Positions 37,822 through 46,973 of a stretch of DNA of 64,000 nt are shown piece by piece. Where the stretch lies: assembly GCA_002731275.1 (NCBI GenBank), contig PCBK01000190.1, positions 20,985-84,984 of the forward strand, read 5' to 3'. The stretch is from Deltaproteobacteria bacterium (GTDB lineage Bacteria > Myxococcota_C > UBA6777). Each line of letters starts with the position of its first letter. The stretch's first letter is position 1. Made by a program: the position numbers and the translations under genes. The notes below the pieces were generated by a model. The model did no database searches and was not told the DNA's origin. It saw only the letters and a program-made list of their open reading frames with translations.

Positions 37822-39065
37822 TTTGCGCGATTCCACCACTTAAAGAACCATTTTTGGACGGGGTTGGGCTGAAAATACGGCAACCGCCTCAACACATATA
37901 GCTGTGAATGGACATACGGCACGTGCCTGATAAAGTCCAACAACGTCGACTCCACGTCCGGCAACAACGCATCGAGACGCCCTGGCACCTCAGGCTGATC
38001 GTCCAAACTCAGGCTGTACAAGTTAAACGCCGTCTCGATCGAATCAAAGGTAAAACCGAGCTTTGTGAGGCGCTTTTGGAAACGATGCATCTTGCGCTGC
38101 TGATTCTCCAAATGGAGAGGACAAAAAGACATGTAAATGCGCGCATGGCGGTTGTCCTTCAAGCAGAACATCGCCTTCTCCAAAAAGCACCACAGACGAT
38201 AGTATCCCCAAGGTGGATCAAGCGCGACTGCATCGTACTGTTGGTACAACGCAGCGTCCACACCGTCAAACACGAAGTCCGCCTTGTGGCGATGTACGTT
38301 GGGCGACTTCTCACCGATGAAGTCCAACAACCGGTCGTCCAGATCGACCATGTGTACTTCTCCCGAGAAACGCGGCGCGAGCACGACACTCACGAGGTCA
38401 TCATCCCCCACAAACAACACCTTGCTGTCTGGTGCGTCGAACTCCTGGATCATTCGGTCCGCCCGTCGCTGCGTCGAGTCCGCCGTACAATACAGCTGAT
38501 CGTAGTCGATAATCGCCTGTGGTCGCTGCGCCAACAAATCCAATGTCTCATCCGTCACGTCGTTAAAGGACGTCGGCCGTTCGTACTCCAAACGCATCAA
38601 ATACAAGACCGTCTCACCGAGAAAACGAGGCATCATCTGCTTATCAAACTCAATGTCCTTCTTGCCCTCGATCCACACACACAGCCCAGAGATCTGGTCA
38701 CGTAAAGAGTGGTAATACGACGCAAAGACCGAAGGCTCAACGAGAGGCCAGGTCGGCGGCAGTGGATTGCCCAAGAAGGAGAACAACTTGTACAAAAAGC
38801 TGCGGATCTGGTAGCGCGGGTTGTCAGGACTGAGTTCACCGAGCATGTCGACAAGAGCGGACTCCATCGGTTTGCTTTTGTCGAAGAACGCGAAGGCGTG
38901 GTTGGCCACAGACGACTGCATGACGATCAGCTTTGACGGCTCCTCTTCGGTCTGCTCGACCTCGGTCTGTTCAACTTCGGTCTGTTCGACCTCGTGAAGC
39001 GCCTCGCTCTCATCCTCTGTTGGTGACTGTGTGTCGGAAGGCTCTTGTGGGGGTGTGGTGCTCAT
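37818..39065 (-). CDS. BpsA/DUF43-like aminopropyltransferase or methyltransferase, paralogue 1
   Basis: 415 residues from the ATG at 39065 with a GGAG about 13 nt upstream. The N-terminus is a low-complexity acidic segment with three EVEQT repeats. The catalytic core has DYDQLYCTADSTQRR, LFVGDDDLVSV, VDLDDRLLDF and DPPWGYYRLW. The GDDD and DPP motifs are those of the branched-chain polyamine synthase BpsA family (DUF43), which adds aminopropyl groups to spermidine in archaea and thermophiles. The fold is a class I methyltransferase-like one. The substrate is therefore inferred. It is preceded by a paralogue and followed by the unknown 285-residue partner. Confidence 0.7.
   Translation of the reverse strand: MSTTPPQEPSDTQSPTEDESEALHEVEQTEVEQTEVEQTEEEPSKLIVMQSSVANHAFAFFDKSKPMESALVDMLGELSPDNPRYQIRSFLYKLFSFLGNPLPPTWPLVEPSVFASYYHSLRDQISGLCVWIEGKKDIEFDKQMMPRFLGETVLYLMRLEYERPTSFNDVTDETLDLLAQRPQAIIDYDQLYCTADSTQRRADRMIQEFDAPDSKVLFVGDDDLVSVVLAPRFSGEVHMVDLDDRLLDFIGEKSPNVHRHKADFVFDGVDAALYQQYDAVALDPPWGYYRLWCFLEKAMFCLKDNRHARIYMSFCPLHLENQQRKMHRFQKRLTKLGFTFDSIETAFNLYSLSLDDQPEVPGRLDALLPDVESTLLDFIRHVPYVHSQLYVLRRLPYFQPNPVQKWFFKWWNRAK
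38946..38993. repeat. Short tandem repeat coding EVEQT x3
   Basis: Three imperfect 15-nt units in the N-terminal linker of the BpsA-like paralogue 1, read on the minus strand as Glu-Val-Glu-Gln-Thr. They would make an acidic flexible linker. Confidence 0.7.
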
Positions 39066-39177
39066 CAAATAAAACGCTCCATAAGGAAGGATCGTAGACA
39101 GCGCGACTTCCAATGGATGAGGAAGACGTAGCCATAGAGACGGATAACGACCTATTGTGCGGACACAGAGGGGGATG

Positions 39178-40221
39178 TCAAGCGGAGTGCCACCATTCGA
39201 GGAGCCTGGAACGCAAGGCGCCCGGCTGTGCAGACGGATTCCAACGCAGCTCGTATAGATGAGAGAAGCCAAAGGGAACGTTCTTCAAGATGTTGAGCAG
39301 TGGCAACTCGATATCAGGGACAAAAGAGTGGACCATCTCCATAAACTCCGTCCCCTGTAAACTATACATGTGAAATCCAGGTGTGAGTTGATCGATCTGC
39401 AACCCCCATGACGCCAGACGTCGCTCAAAGACGTGCTTCTTGCGCTGCATATATTCGAGATAAAGGGGACAAAAGGACATAAAGATGCGCGCTTTCTCGC
39501 TCCGCTTGAGGCAAATCATCGCCTTGTACAAAAAACACCACAAGTGATAGTGATCCCAAGGAGGATCGAGCACGACCGCATCGAATGTTCGCAGCAGTGA
39601 TTTGGGGATCCCTCCCAAGAACAAGTCGATAGGTAACGTCGTGACGTCAGGCGCGCGTTCATGGACGTAATCGAGCAGACGTTGGTCAAGCTCGGCGACA
39701 AAGATCTCCCCCTCGAAACATCGGGACAACAACAGACTCCCGAGATCGTCATCTCCCAAAAACATCACCCGAGAGGCAGGTGTGACCCACTGTAAAACAC
39801 GTTCAATGCGACGTTGAGAGGACTCAGGTGTGCAGTAGAGCTGGTCATAATCGAGGATCGCCTCAGGTCGATGTGCGACGAGCTCGACGGTCTGTGCAGA
39901 GGGCTGATGAAATTCACGTGGATGTTCCCAGTCATGCTTCATCAAATACAGCGCACTCTCCCCCATCAAACGCAACGCCATGTGCATCCTCGGTGTCAGT
40001 GAACGCATACGATCTGCGGCGTCGTAGATCTCATTCACCCCATCGTAGAAAGCACGGTATAACCGGGCGTATTCCTTTACATCACACAGCGGCCACTCCA
40101 GAGGAATCTCACCCTCAAGGCAGCGAAATACGTCGTGCAAAAAAGGCCTGATCTGTTCACGAGGGTTGTGGGACCAAAGCTCCATAACCTCCGAGTTTTC
40201 TATGTGATTGGCGTGTGACAT
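39178..40221 (-). CDS. BpsA/DUF43-like aminopropyltransferase or methyltransferase, paralogue 2
   Basis: 347 residues from the ATG at 40221 (GGAG 6 nt upstream; a GTG four codons earlier is less suitable). The motifs are DYDQLYCTPESSQRR, MFLGDDDLGSL, AELDQRLLDYV and VLDPPWDHYHLW. It lacks the acidic N-terminal segment of paralogue 1. The two proteins keep the same order and spacing of motifs and have the same extra N-terminal alpha-helical region of about 130 residues. BpsA enzymes act in polyamine synthesis; here both may act on the same or sequential substrates. It is first in the operon 40221-36964. Confidence 0.7.
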   Translation of the reverse strand: MSHANHIENSEVMELWSHNPREQIRPFLHDVFRCLEGEIPLEWPLCDVKEYARLYRAFYDGVNEIYDAADRMRSLTPRMHMALRLMGESALYLMKHDWEHPREFHQPSAQTVELVAHRPEAILDYDQLYCTPESSQRRIERVLQWVTPASRVMFLGDDDLGSLLLSRCFEGEIFVAELDQRLLDYVHERAPDVTTLPIDLFLGGIPKSLLRTFDAVVLDPPWDHYHLWCFLYKAMICLKRSEKARIFMSFCPLYLEYMQRKKHVFERRLASWGLQIDQLTPGFHMYSLQGTEFMEMVHSFVPDIELPLLNILKNVPFGFSHLYELRWNPSAQPGALRSRLLEWWHSA

Positions 40222-40375
40222 ATAGCTCTCCACTTAGACAACAGCGAGAAAAAAGAGTTGAGGAAAAGAAACACAGGTACACCATCACAAAATGGACGCA
40301 AGACCCACCGCGAGACGTATTCTCAACGCAGATTTTCCACACGCTACACATTTTCTCAACATCTTGTACATATTG

Positions 40376-40407
40376 TTGACAGTGTAAGGTTGATCACTAT
40401 GTGATAA
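40376..40407 (+). promoter_or_regulatory. Promoter with palindrome over -10, upstream of lipoprotein gene
   Basis: A perfect TTGACA lies at 40376-40381. Downstream at 40393-40405 is ATCAC-TAT-GTGAT, a perfect inverted repeat with a 3-nt centre. It covers the place where a -10 hexamer would sit (TATGTG at 16-nt spacing). A repressor binding there could block the promoter. The lipoprotein start at 40463 is 56 nt downstream. Confidence 0.4.
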
Positions 40408-40462
40408 AACACACGATGTCTACGGGTCGCGAGAACATGACCCCTCACAAAAGGGACGCTCC

Positions 40463-41392
40463 ATGAACACACAACGAATGCTTGGTCTTCCACTCACTTT
40501 GCTCTTCTCTTTGGTGTTGTTTTCCGCGTGTGGAGATAACACCAACACACTCCAAACAGACGAAAGTCAAGCCGCGCTCGCCGCAGATGAGGTGATCATG
40601 GCGGTGGGTGTTCCGATGGGAATGCTCGCTCAATCTGCCCAAGATACCGCTGACAAAGAATCCTCTTCAGGCTCTCCACAGCTCCCCGGCACACCCCCCA
40701 ACACAAATGAACCGCTCACCAAAAACCAGACCCAAGAGATCGCCGATGATCTCGAAAAACAGATCGAGCAATATTCCGGAGGGAGTGACTGCATCTCGAC
40801 ATCTGTTCCAGAAAAAAACACCTTCACGTTGTCATTCACACAATGCACGATCGGAACCAACAAAACATTCACAATCAACGGAACGATCGAAGCGACGATA
40901 AAAACAGACCTCGCCGCGCGCAAAGTGACCTTGTCGCTGACCTTCAAACAGCTCAAGAGTAACGACACAGAAGTCAATGGAACACTCCAACTGGTCGTCT
41001 CGATGAGTAAGGCATCTGAAGTCAGCTTCTCGACACAAGGTGACTTCACGATGAAGACCAAGGATGGAAACGTCAACAAGCTCAACCTCTCGGGGACGAC
41101 GACACTCGACAAAGAGACAAAGACCGCGATGATCAGCGGAACGGGGACACTCGAATACAATGGGACATCGTATCAAATAGAGGTCATCGACGTAAAAGTT
41201 GTCGGTACAGACGGCGCACCAAGTGGCGGGAGTGTCAAACTGACATACACAGCTGACGGGAAAAGTAAGACCGTAGAGATCATCTTCGACAGCAACACAC
41301 CCTCTACAGGCGAATTTGAAGTCAAGATCAACGGCCGCTCATTGGGGAGCTTCACAGCAGAGGCACTCGCCCAACTTTTGGGAGGAAAATAA
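40463..41392 (+). CDS. Hypothetical lipoprotein
   Basis: 309 residues. The signal ends in LVLFSAC (Cys23), a good lipobox. Residues 24-90 are low-complexity acidic and Pro/Ser-rich, and the rest is rich in Thr, Ser and Lys with alternating beta-strand patterns, suggesting a beta-sheet domain. No enzyme motif is seen. It is probably anchored in the outer or inner membrane. The ICMT-family gene converges from 7 nt away. Confidence 0.75.
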   Translation: MNTQRMLGLPLTLLFSLVLFSACGDNTNTLQTDESQAALAADEVIMAVGVPMGMLAQSAQDTADKESSSGSPQLPGTPPNTNEPLTKNQTQEIADDLEKQIEQYSGGSDCISTSVPEKNTFTLSFTQCTIGTNKTFTINGTIEATIKTDLAARKVTLSLTFKQLKSNDTEVNGTLQLVVSMSKASEVSFSTQGDFTMKTKDGNVNKLNLSGTTTLDKETKTAMISGTGTLEYNGTSYQIEVIDVKVVGTDGAPSGGSVKLTYTADGKSKTVEIIFDSNTPSTGEFEVKINGRSLGSFTAEALAQLLGGK

Positions 41393-41398
41393 GCTCTC

Positions 41399-41977
41399 TC
41401 AAAAAAGCCAGGGGACAAAGCGCTTCGTACGCTTCATATATTCCGCATAAGCCGGTCCAAAATGTTCGAGGAGCATACGCTCCTCGCGCTCGACACGGAT
41501 GCCGATCATCAACCCTGCCCCGAGCAAAAAGAGCAACAATCCCCACAACGAACGCACCGCGATCATCATCCCAATCACCTCCAAAAATGTCCCTGTATAC
41601 GAAGGATGCCGAATATACGCATAGACACCTTCTTGGTGAAGTGTATGTTGTTCGCGGATACACAAAACGTAGGTGAACTCATCGCCGAGGCTGCGGATCG
41701 CAAAGGCACGAAACCACGTCCCAAAGAGGGAGATCGTCACGCCGATCGAGAGTGCCCATGTCGATGGGAGCATCTGTAGAGGTGGTGTAAAGTAAGGGAG
41801 CAAGAGAGAGAGGAACCACAGGAGTCCCATGGCCTGGATGATCCAGGCAAACTCCTTCTCACCAACAGGGATGGTGTCGCTATCACGGGGAGACTTCTCC
41901 TCGGCGTTCCAGATCCCGTAGATGTAGAGGCAGAGCAAGAAGGTGTAGATTCCGAGCGGAAGGGGTTGTAGAAACAT
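41399..41977 (-). CDS. ICMT-family (isoprenylcysteine carboxyl methyltransferase-like) membrane protein
   Basis: 192 residues from the ATG at 41977, with several hydrophobic helices. The C-terminal half has GVYAYIRHPSYTG, followed by a helix and RVEREERMLLEHFG and AYMKRTKRF, the S-adenosylmethionine-binding signature of the ICMT/PEMT fold. Bacterial homologues methylate lipids or isoprenoid carboxyl groups; the substrate is unknown. The gene lies 62 nt downstream of the second flotillin gene on the same strand. Confidence 0.85.
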   Translation of the reverse strand: MFLQPLPLGIYTFLLCLYIYGIWNAEEKSPRDSDTIPVGEKEFAWIIQAMGLLWFLSLLLPYFTPPLQMLPSTWALSIGVTISLFGTWFRAFAIRSLGDEFTYVLCIREQHTLHQEGVYAYIRHPSYTGTFLEVIGMMIAVRSLWGLLLFLLGAGLMIGIRVEREERMLLEHFGPAYAEYMKRTKRFVPWLF

Positions 41978-42039
41978 CAACTATCTCGAAGGGAAAGAGG
42001 AAGGAGAGCAGCCCCACTTTCGCGGGGAGAGGTGGTGGT

Positions 42040-43284
42040 CTATTCGGACTTGGAGAAGGATTGAACGATCTGTGGCAGGTCGACACCGAGGGCAGCTTTG
42101 ATCTGCTCAGAGGTGGAGACGAGGTTGCCCGCCAGATTGTTGCTGCCGCCACTGCTGTCGGGGAGGACAGTGACTTGTTCGATCTCGAGGTCTGCGACTG
42201 TTTCGAGGACGAGTTTGACGAGGACATCCATCTTTTGGAGCAAGAAGATGTCACGTGCGTTGCTACCAGCCTGTGCCCAGGTCTCAGTCACAGCGCGAAG
42301 AGCCTCAGCGGTCGCGTGTCCATCCTCGACAATTTTGGCGGCCTTACCGACAGCGTCAGCGATGGCAGCTTGCATATTTGCACGAGAAGGCTCGATCACA
42401 TCCGCTTCGAGTTTGCGACGGACTTGCTCGATACGAGCGCGTTGGACGTCTTGCTCTGCGGTTGCTTTTGCGATCATCGCGGCGATCTGAGAACGCTCTT
42501 CCGCGACGACAGCGGCGCGACGAGTGGTCGCGTCGATGATACGACGATCAGCTTCCGCTTTGACAGTGTCGCGCTCAGCGCGGATTTGTGCGAGTGAGAC
42601 CTCACGATTGTTCTCCGCTTTACGGATCGAAGCGGTGGCTTTGGTCTCAGCTTCAGCGACGAGGGCGCGCTTTTGAACCTCAGCAGACTGCTTACGACCG
42701 ATGGAGTCGAGGTATCCTCTGTCATCGGAGATGTTTTGGATGTTGAAGGTGTCGAGCTGGATACCAAGACGCTTGAGGTCTTGCTCAGCTTCGCCGACGA
42801 GGCTCTTTTGGAAAGCCGCTTTGTCTTCGTTGACCTCTTCTGGGGTCAGGGTCGAAAGGACACCACGGAGGTTCCCTTCGAGGGTCTCTTTGGCGATTCT
42901 CATGACCTCTTCACGGGTCTTGCCGAGGAGGCGGCCGATCGCGTGGTTGATCACGGGCTCAGTACCAGCGATCTTGACGTTGGCGACAGCGTCGACGTTC
43001 AGGGGGATACCGCCTTTGGAGTAGGCGTTCCTGATGGAGAGGTCGAGGACCATGTTGGTGAGGTCGAGGTAGTCGACCTGCTCGATGAGAGGCATACGGA
43101 CCGCGCGTCCACCTTTGACGATGCGGTAGCCGAGGACTTCGTCACCGACTTTGCGTTTGGAGCCGGTGAAGATCAGGACTTCGTTGGGCTGACAGATGTA
43201 GAGCAAGTTTTTCACGACGAGGATCGAAGTGATACCTACGAGCCCGAGGATAAATGCGACGATAATAAGGACGTCTGGTGTCAT
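42040..43284 (-). CDS. Flotillin-family SPFH protein, second of pair
   Basis: 414 residues. A single N-terminal hydrophobic segment (about 5-28) is followed by an SPFH/band-7 domain (for example YCxxNEVLIFTGSKRK and LTNMVLDLSIRNAYSK) and a long coiled coil rich in Ala/Glu/Arg (about 210-330). Flotillins assemble into large membrane scaffolds. The upstream paralogue gene ends 3 nt before it, so the two are co-translated. The order NfeD-like protein, flotillin 1, flotillin 2 is a known YqiJ-YqiK type arrangement. Confidence 0.9.
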   Translation of the reverse strand: MTPDVLIIVAFILGLVGITSILVVKNLLYICQPNEVLIFTGSKRKVGDEVLGYRIVKGGRAVRMPLIEQVDYLDLTNMVLDLSIRNAYSKGGIPLNVDAVANVKIAGTEPVINHAIGRLLGKTREEVMRIAKETLEGNLRGVLSTLTPEEVNEDKAAFQKSLVGEAEQDLKRLGIQLDTFNIQNISDDRGYLDSIGRKQSAEVQKRALVAEAETKATASIRKAENNREVSLAQIRAERDTVKAEADRRIIDATTRRAAVVAEERSQIAAMIAKATAEQDVQRARIEQVRRKLEADVIEPSRANMQAAIADAVGKAAKIVEDGHATAEALRAVTETWAQAGSNARDIFLLQKMDVLVKLVLETVADLEIEQVTVLPDSSGGSNNLAGNLVSTSEQIKAALGVDLPQIVQSFSKSE

Positions 43285-43287
43285 GAC

Positions 43288-44613
43288 TTACTCCTTGCTT
43301 GCGCTGGTAGTGAGTTTGGAAGATTCAGCCAGGATGCCTGTGACATCGATACCAGTGGTCTTGGCCAACGATTCGAGGATCGCTTCAACAGTCGCGGGGA
43401 AGGAGCGTACGTAGTTGGGGATCGCTTTTCCATCGCCGGAGTCGATCAGGTGGACGTTGCCGACCTGCATATCGTTGACAGTGGAGACAACGATGGCGAG
43501 GATTTTTTCGAGCTGTTGGATCAAGAAGATGTCGCGTGCATCGTCGCCTGCGTTGGACCAAGATTCAGCGATCTTGTTGAGCGCGGCTGCGAGCGCCTTA
43601 CCGTTTTCTGCGATCGGCGCTGCGGTGGCCTTCGCTTGCATCTCACGAGCTTGCTTCATCGCCTCAGCGGGGATGACCTTGTCCGCTTGCAAACGCAGTT
43701 GCTCAAGCGTAGTACGGATGGTTTGCAACTCTTGCTCGGCGATCGCGCGGGCTTCGAGTGCTGCAGCCGTGGTCTTCTCTTCTTCGGAGCGGGCTTTTGC
43801 GTCGAGCTCTGCTTTAAACTCGCGCAATTCGTTGCGTGATTTTGCAACATCAGCAGCAGCGGATTCTTCGACAACTTTGGCTTCGGCGAGTTTTTGCGCT
43901 GCGACCTCTTCCGCCTCACGACGAGCGTTTGACTCGGCGATTTCAGCGTCACGGATGATCTGCGCGATACGCTGACGTCCGATCGAGTTGAGGTAGTTGT
44001 CGCTGTCTTCGACGTGCTGAATCTTGAGCGTGTCGAGGTGCAGACCGAGCTGTTTGAGGTCATCTTCTGCGATCTCGGCGAGAGACTCGGCAAAACGAAG
44101 TCTGTCTTCGTTGACCTGCTCAGGTGTCAATGTCGCGAGGACCTCACGCAAGTTACCTTCGAGGGTATCTTTTGCGACGCGGATGATATCACCACGTTCA
44201 CGGCCCATAAAACGCTCAATTGCGTTTTTGACGAGTACAGGGCTGGAGGAGATCTTGATGTTCGCGACTGCCTGTACATGCAACGCGATACCACCTTTGG
44301 AGTAGGCGTTCTTGACGGAGATGTTAATGGGGATAGTCGTCAGGTCGAGTCGTTCGACCTGCTCGAAGATGGGGATGCGGTAATCACGTCCACCAAAAAC
44401 GAGGCGGTAGCCCTGATTGGACAATTCGCCACCTTTACGGCGACCACTGATGACCAGCACCTGGTTAGGTGGACAGATCACGATGAAGGTCTTGATCAAC
44501 ATCACGAGGATAAAGAAGGCAACCAGGACACCGATCGACACACCCACCACGAGCTGGATGTTGACGGGCTGGTTGGTTGCCCCAATGAATAAAGAGAGCA
44601 GTTCCAGGTTCAT
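43288..44613 (-). CDS. Flotillin-family SPFH protein, first of pair
   Basis: 441 residues from the ATG at 44613, with GGAG 9 nt upstream. A TM segment (about residues 18-45) is followed by an SPFH domain with CPPNQVLVISGRRKGG and LTTIPINISVKNAYSK, and then a coiled coil with repeated Ala/Glu. It shares its design with the downstream paralogue but differs in length and coiled coil. Flotillins organise membrane microdomains. It lies 175 nt downstream of the NfeD-like gene. Confidence 0.9.
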   Translation of the reverse strand: MNLELLSLFIGATNQPVNIQLVVGVSIGVLVAFFILVMLIKTFIVICPPNQVLVISGRRKGGELSNQGYRLVFGGRDYRIPIFEQVERLDLTTIPINISVKNAYSKGGIALHVQAVANIKISSSPVLVKNAIERFMGRERGDIIRVAKDTLEGNLREVLATLTPEQVNEDRLRFAESLAEIAEDDLKQLGLHLDTLKIQHVEDSDNYLNSIGRQRIAQIIRDAEIAESNARREAEEVAAQKLAEAKVVEESAAADVAKSRNELREFKAELDAKARSEEEKTTAAALEARAIAEQELQTIRTTLEQLRLQADKVIPAEAMKQAREMQAKATAAPIAENGKALAAALNKIAESWSNAGDDARDIFLIQQLEKILAIVVSTVNDMQVGNVHLIDSGDGKAIPNYVRSFPATVEAILESLAKTTGIDVTGILAESSKLTTSASKE

Positions 44614-44788
44614 GTTTTTCGTCTCCACTTAGGCAAGAGGCTTGCGAGATCTCCCTTTTGAGAACAGAGGTGGACTGCGACACACAGTGATGACACAGAC
44701 GTGCACGCGATCCTGTGGGTTATCATTTCGTTTGAAGGTTAAGGTTTATGGATATATCCCAAGGGGTGGGGACACACCGTGTATGGGC

Positions 44789-45547
44789 CTATGCTTTTTG
44801 CGCCTTCTCTTTGGCTCGCTTGGCCCGATATTTGGCAACTTTCTTGAACTTATCGAAGTCCTTGACCACCTGTGCGGTCCCTTCGCGAAGGTTGACCGCC
44901 ACGATAAACGCGGTGTCACCTTTTTGCAGTTCGTGTCCTTCGACAGTTTCGGCGATCATATTGATGTGTTCTTCGTGCAATTCGAGCTGAATTTTCCCGG
45001 GGTGTTCAGCGTCCACAGCGACCATGACACGCGCTGTACGACCGATGAATTCTTTGGGTGGGATCGTCCCCGAGACCTGCCCTCTTTGCAGCACATGCAA
45101 GAGGTAGGACACACCAAATCCTGCGATAAAACCGACCCCGGCAGAGATGCCGGTGATCACGTTGATGTCTTTGAGGCTGCTAAAGTAGGACAACAGTGTC
45201 CCTGTCAGCCCGAAAAATGCGGTGGTAAAGATCCAAAAACGCAGCGACAAGAACGGCAGCCAGATCGAGGCCGCGTCGCCGACAGAATCACCAGAGTGGA
45301 CGTGAAGATCGTGGTCGTGATCGATGCCGTCGACATCGAAGTCCATATCCGCGTCGACATCGAAGTCCATATCCATGTCCATGTCGAAATCCATGTCCAT
45401 GTCCATGTCGGCATCAAAATCGAGGCCGTCGAGGCTGGCTTCAAAGTCAGAGTCCGCGTGCAGGTCGTGATCACCGCCACCAAGAAGGACAGAGACTGCG
45501 ACCAAAACACCACCGGATAAAAGGCAAATCAAATACACTGTGAGCAT
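44789..45547 (-). CDS. NfeD-like membrane protein with Asp-Met-Asp repeat
   Basis: 252 residues; GGAG sits 8 nt before the ATG. A first hydrophobic helix is followed by an acidic repeat of Asp alternating with Met, Phe, Val or His (about residues 38-85, ending in HDHDLHVH), two or three further TM segments (about 95-155), and a C-terminal OB-like NfeD domain (about 160-225; GRTARVMVAVDAEHPG and GDTAFIVAVN). NfeD proteins cooperate with flotillins in microdomain formation. The acidic repeat is unusual and may bind divalent metal. It is first in the flotillin operon. Confidence 0.85.
   Translation of the reverse strand: MLTVYLICLLSGGVLVAVSVLLGGGDHDLHADSDFEASLDGLDFDADMDMDMDFDMDMDMDFDVDADMDFDVDGIDHDHDLHVHSGDSVGDAASIWLPFLSLRFWIFTTAFFGLTGTLLSYFSSLKDINVITGISAGVGFIAGFGVSYLLHVLQRGQVSGTIPPKEFIGRTARVMVAVDAEHPGKIQLELHEEHINMIAETVEGHELQKGDTAFIVAVNLREGTAQVVKDFDKFKKVAKYRAKRAKEKAQKA
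45331..45418. repeat. Low-complexity repeat coding Asp-Met/Phe/Val-Asp
   Basis: An imperfect tandem run of GTCCATATCC-like and GTCCATGTCG-like units (read on the plus strand) within the NfeD-like gene. On the coding strand it encodes alternating Asp with Met, Phe or Val. Such a run can expand or contract by replication slippage. Confidence 0.75.
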
Positions 45548-45709
45548 CGTCTTTTCTCCATCTATCGTCCAACGAAACTGTCTGTGGTCCTATCTGTCGT
45601 TTGTACAACAACCCACACACAGTATCTCTTCCCACAATATCGAAGATGTTTCCATCTCTCTTGAATTTCTCTCCCACCAAAGCCATATTGGGTCACAGCA
45701 GGAGGCCAC

Positions 45710-46006
45710 ATGCAAGAACAAGAGTTACAACTACTCGAACAACTGCTCTTCGATGAACAGGTTAGTCGTAACCGCCAATTCGAGCGTTTTGAGCAAATCG
45801 ACAACAAGCGCATTCAGCGTCTCGTCAGGCTGTTGCGCTTCCTTCATAAGGAGCTTCAACGTCCTGAAGTCGAACACTGGGTCGAACCCGAACCTGATGG
45901 ACGTCTGTGTGTCCATCTTCACCATGAGACGCTCGGTTCGCTAAAAACAGTCTTCCTCACGCCTGCACAGTGGTCCTTACTCCAACACCCTGGTTGGTCG
46001 CAGTAA
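45710..46006 (+). CDS. Small conserved-looking hypothetical protein
   Basis: 98 residues with GGAGG 4 nt before the ATG. The N-terminal half is helical and rich in Gln, Glu and Arg (for example EQELQLLEQLLFDEQ); the C-terminal half contains HHETLGSLKTVFLTP and could be a small beta domain. No signal or known family is recognised. It is divergent from the NfeD gene and convergent with dapF, 6 nt away. Confidence 0.6.
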   Translation: MQEQELQLLEQLLFDEQVSRNRQFERFEQIDNKRIQRLVRLLRFLHKELQRPEVEHWVEPEPDGRLCVHLHHETLGSLKTVFLTPAQWSLLQHPGWSQ

Positions 46007-46011
46007 ACGAC

Positions 46012-46863
46012 TTATGAGAGCGGCAACGCCCACTCTCCGTGGTACACAACAGAGGCCGGTCCACGCATCCACACAGTCGACATATCCGAAGGAACACGAA
46101 TCCAAAGTGGTCCTCCAGGCAATCTCACCTCGACCTCTTGGTCTGCGGCGATACGCTCAGTCAACACAGCCGCGACAGCGACCGCGCAGGCGCCTGTCCC
46201 ACAAGCCTGTGTAAACCCACATCCACGCTCATAAACGACGACATCAAGGCATGTCTCGGAGAGCTGTTCGACAAACTCGATGTTGGCTCTCTGCGGAAAC
46301 ATCTCGTGCGATTCGAGCTGTGGTGCAAGCTCACGCTCGTGAGCGTTGGCTTTTTGGAAGATCACAAAGTGGGGATTTCCCATCGACACAGCGGTCCCGA
46401 CAAAGGCCTCATCATCGAGTGTGATGGGGCGTTCGATCCAACGCTCGTCCGTAGAGGCGAACGGGATCTCGGGGCAACGCAGGATGGGCGCTCCCATATC
46501 AACTAAAATGGTACTTGGTTGGCTATCTTGCGCGACATGGTGTGTACAAGTCAAGACACCACGATCCGTTTCGATGTCGAGGGTGTGCTTGTCTGTGAGC
46601 TTTTGATCGATGATGTATTGCACAAAACAACGCAAACCGTTGCCACACATCTCAGGTCGGCTTCCGTCTGCATTTCGCACAATCATGCGGAAATCTGCGA
46701 CTTCGGAGTCCGAAAGTAAGAGCAATCCATCAGCGCCAATGCCCCGATGGCGATCGCAAAGCTCTTGAATGGTCGCAAGGGACCAATCGCGTGCGACTTT
46801 ACGCTCATCGATGATCGCGAAGTCATTGCCTAAACCGTGATATTTCCAAAATTCCAACGCCAT
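46012..46863 (-). CDS. dapF: Diaminopimelate epimerase
   Basis: 283 residues from the ATG at 46863 (AAGGA 7 nt upstream); a longer open frame extends upstream with no good start. The two catalytic Cys regions are present: MCGNGLRC (Cys73) and QACGTGACAV. The N-terminal HGLGNDF and GIGADGLLLL motifs complete the family fingerprint. It converts LL-diaminopimelate to meso-diaminopimelate for lysine and peptidoglycan synthesis. It stands alone with an upstream inverted repeat at 46974-46988. Confidence 0.96.
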   Translation of the reverse strand: MALEFWKYHGLGNDFAIIDERKVARDWSLATIQELCDRHRGIGADGLLLLSDSEVADFRMIVRNADGSRPEMCGNGLRCFVQYIIDQKLTDKHTLDIETDRGVLTCTHHVAQDSQPSTILVDMGAPILRCPEIPFASTDERWIERPITLDDEAFVGTAVSMGNPHFVIFQKANAHERELAPQLESHEMFPQRANIEFVEQLSETCLDVVVYERGCGFTQACGTGACAVAVAAVLTERIAADQEVEVRLPGGPLWIRVPSDMSTVWMRGPASVVYHGEWALPLS

Positions 46864-46973
46864 AGTGCGGTCCTTTTCTCGTAGACTTTTTTGATGAATC
46901 GACATAACCATCACACATACCATCAAAAGCCATTCTTTTCTACCGAAAGACGGTGGACAATGACGAGGTGACA

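Noticed and set aside
42673..43839. A 388-codon plus-strand frame across the flotillin genes
   Set aside because: Antisense of the two flotillins, Asp/Val-rich shadow.
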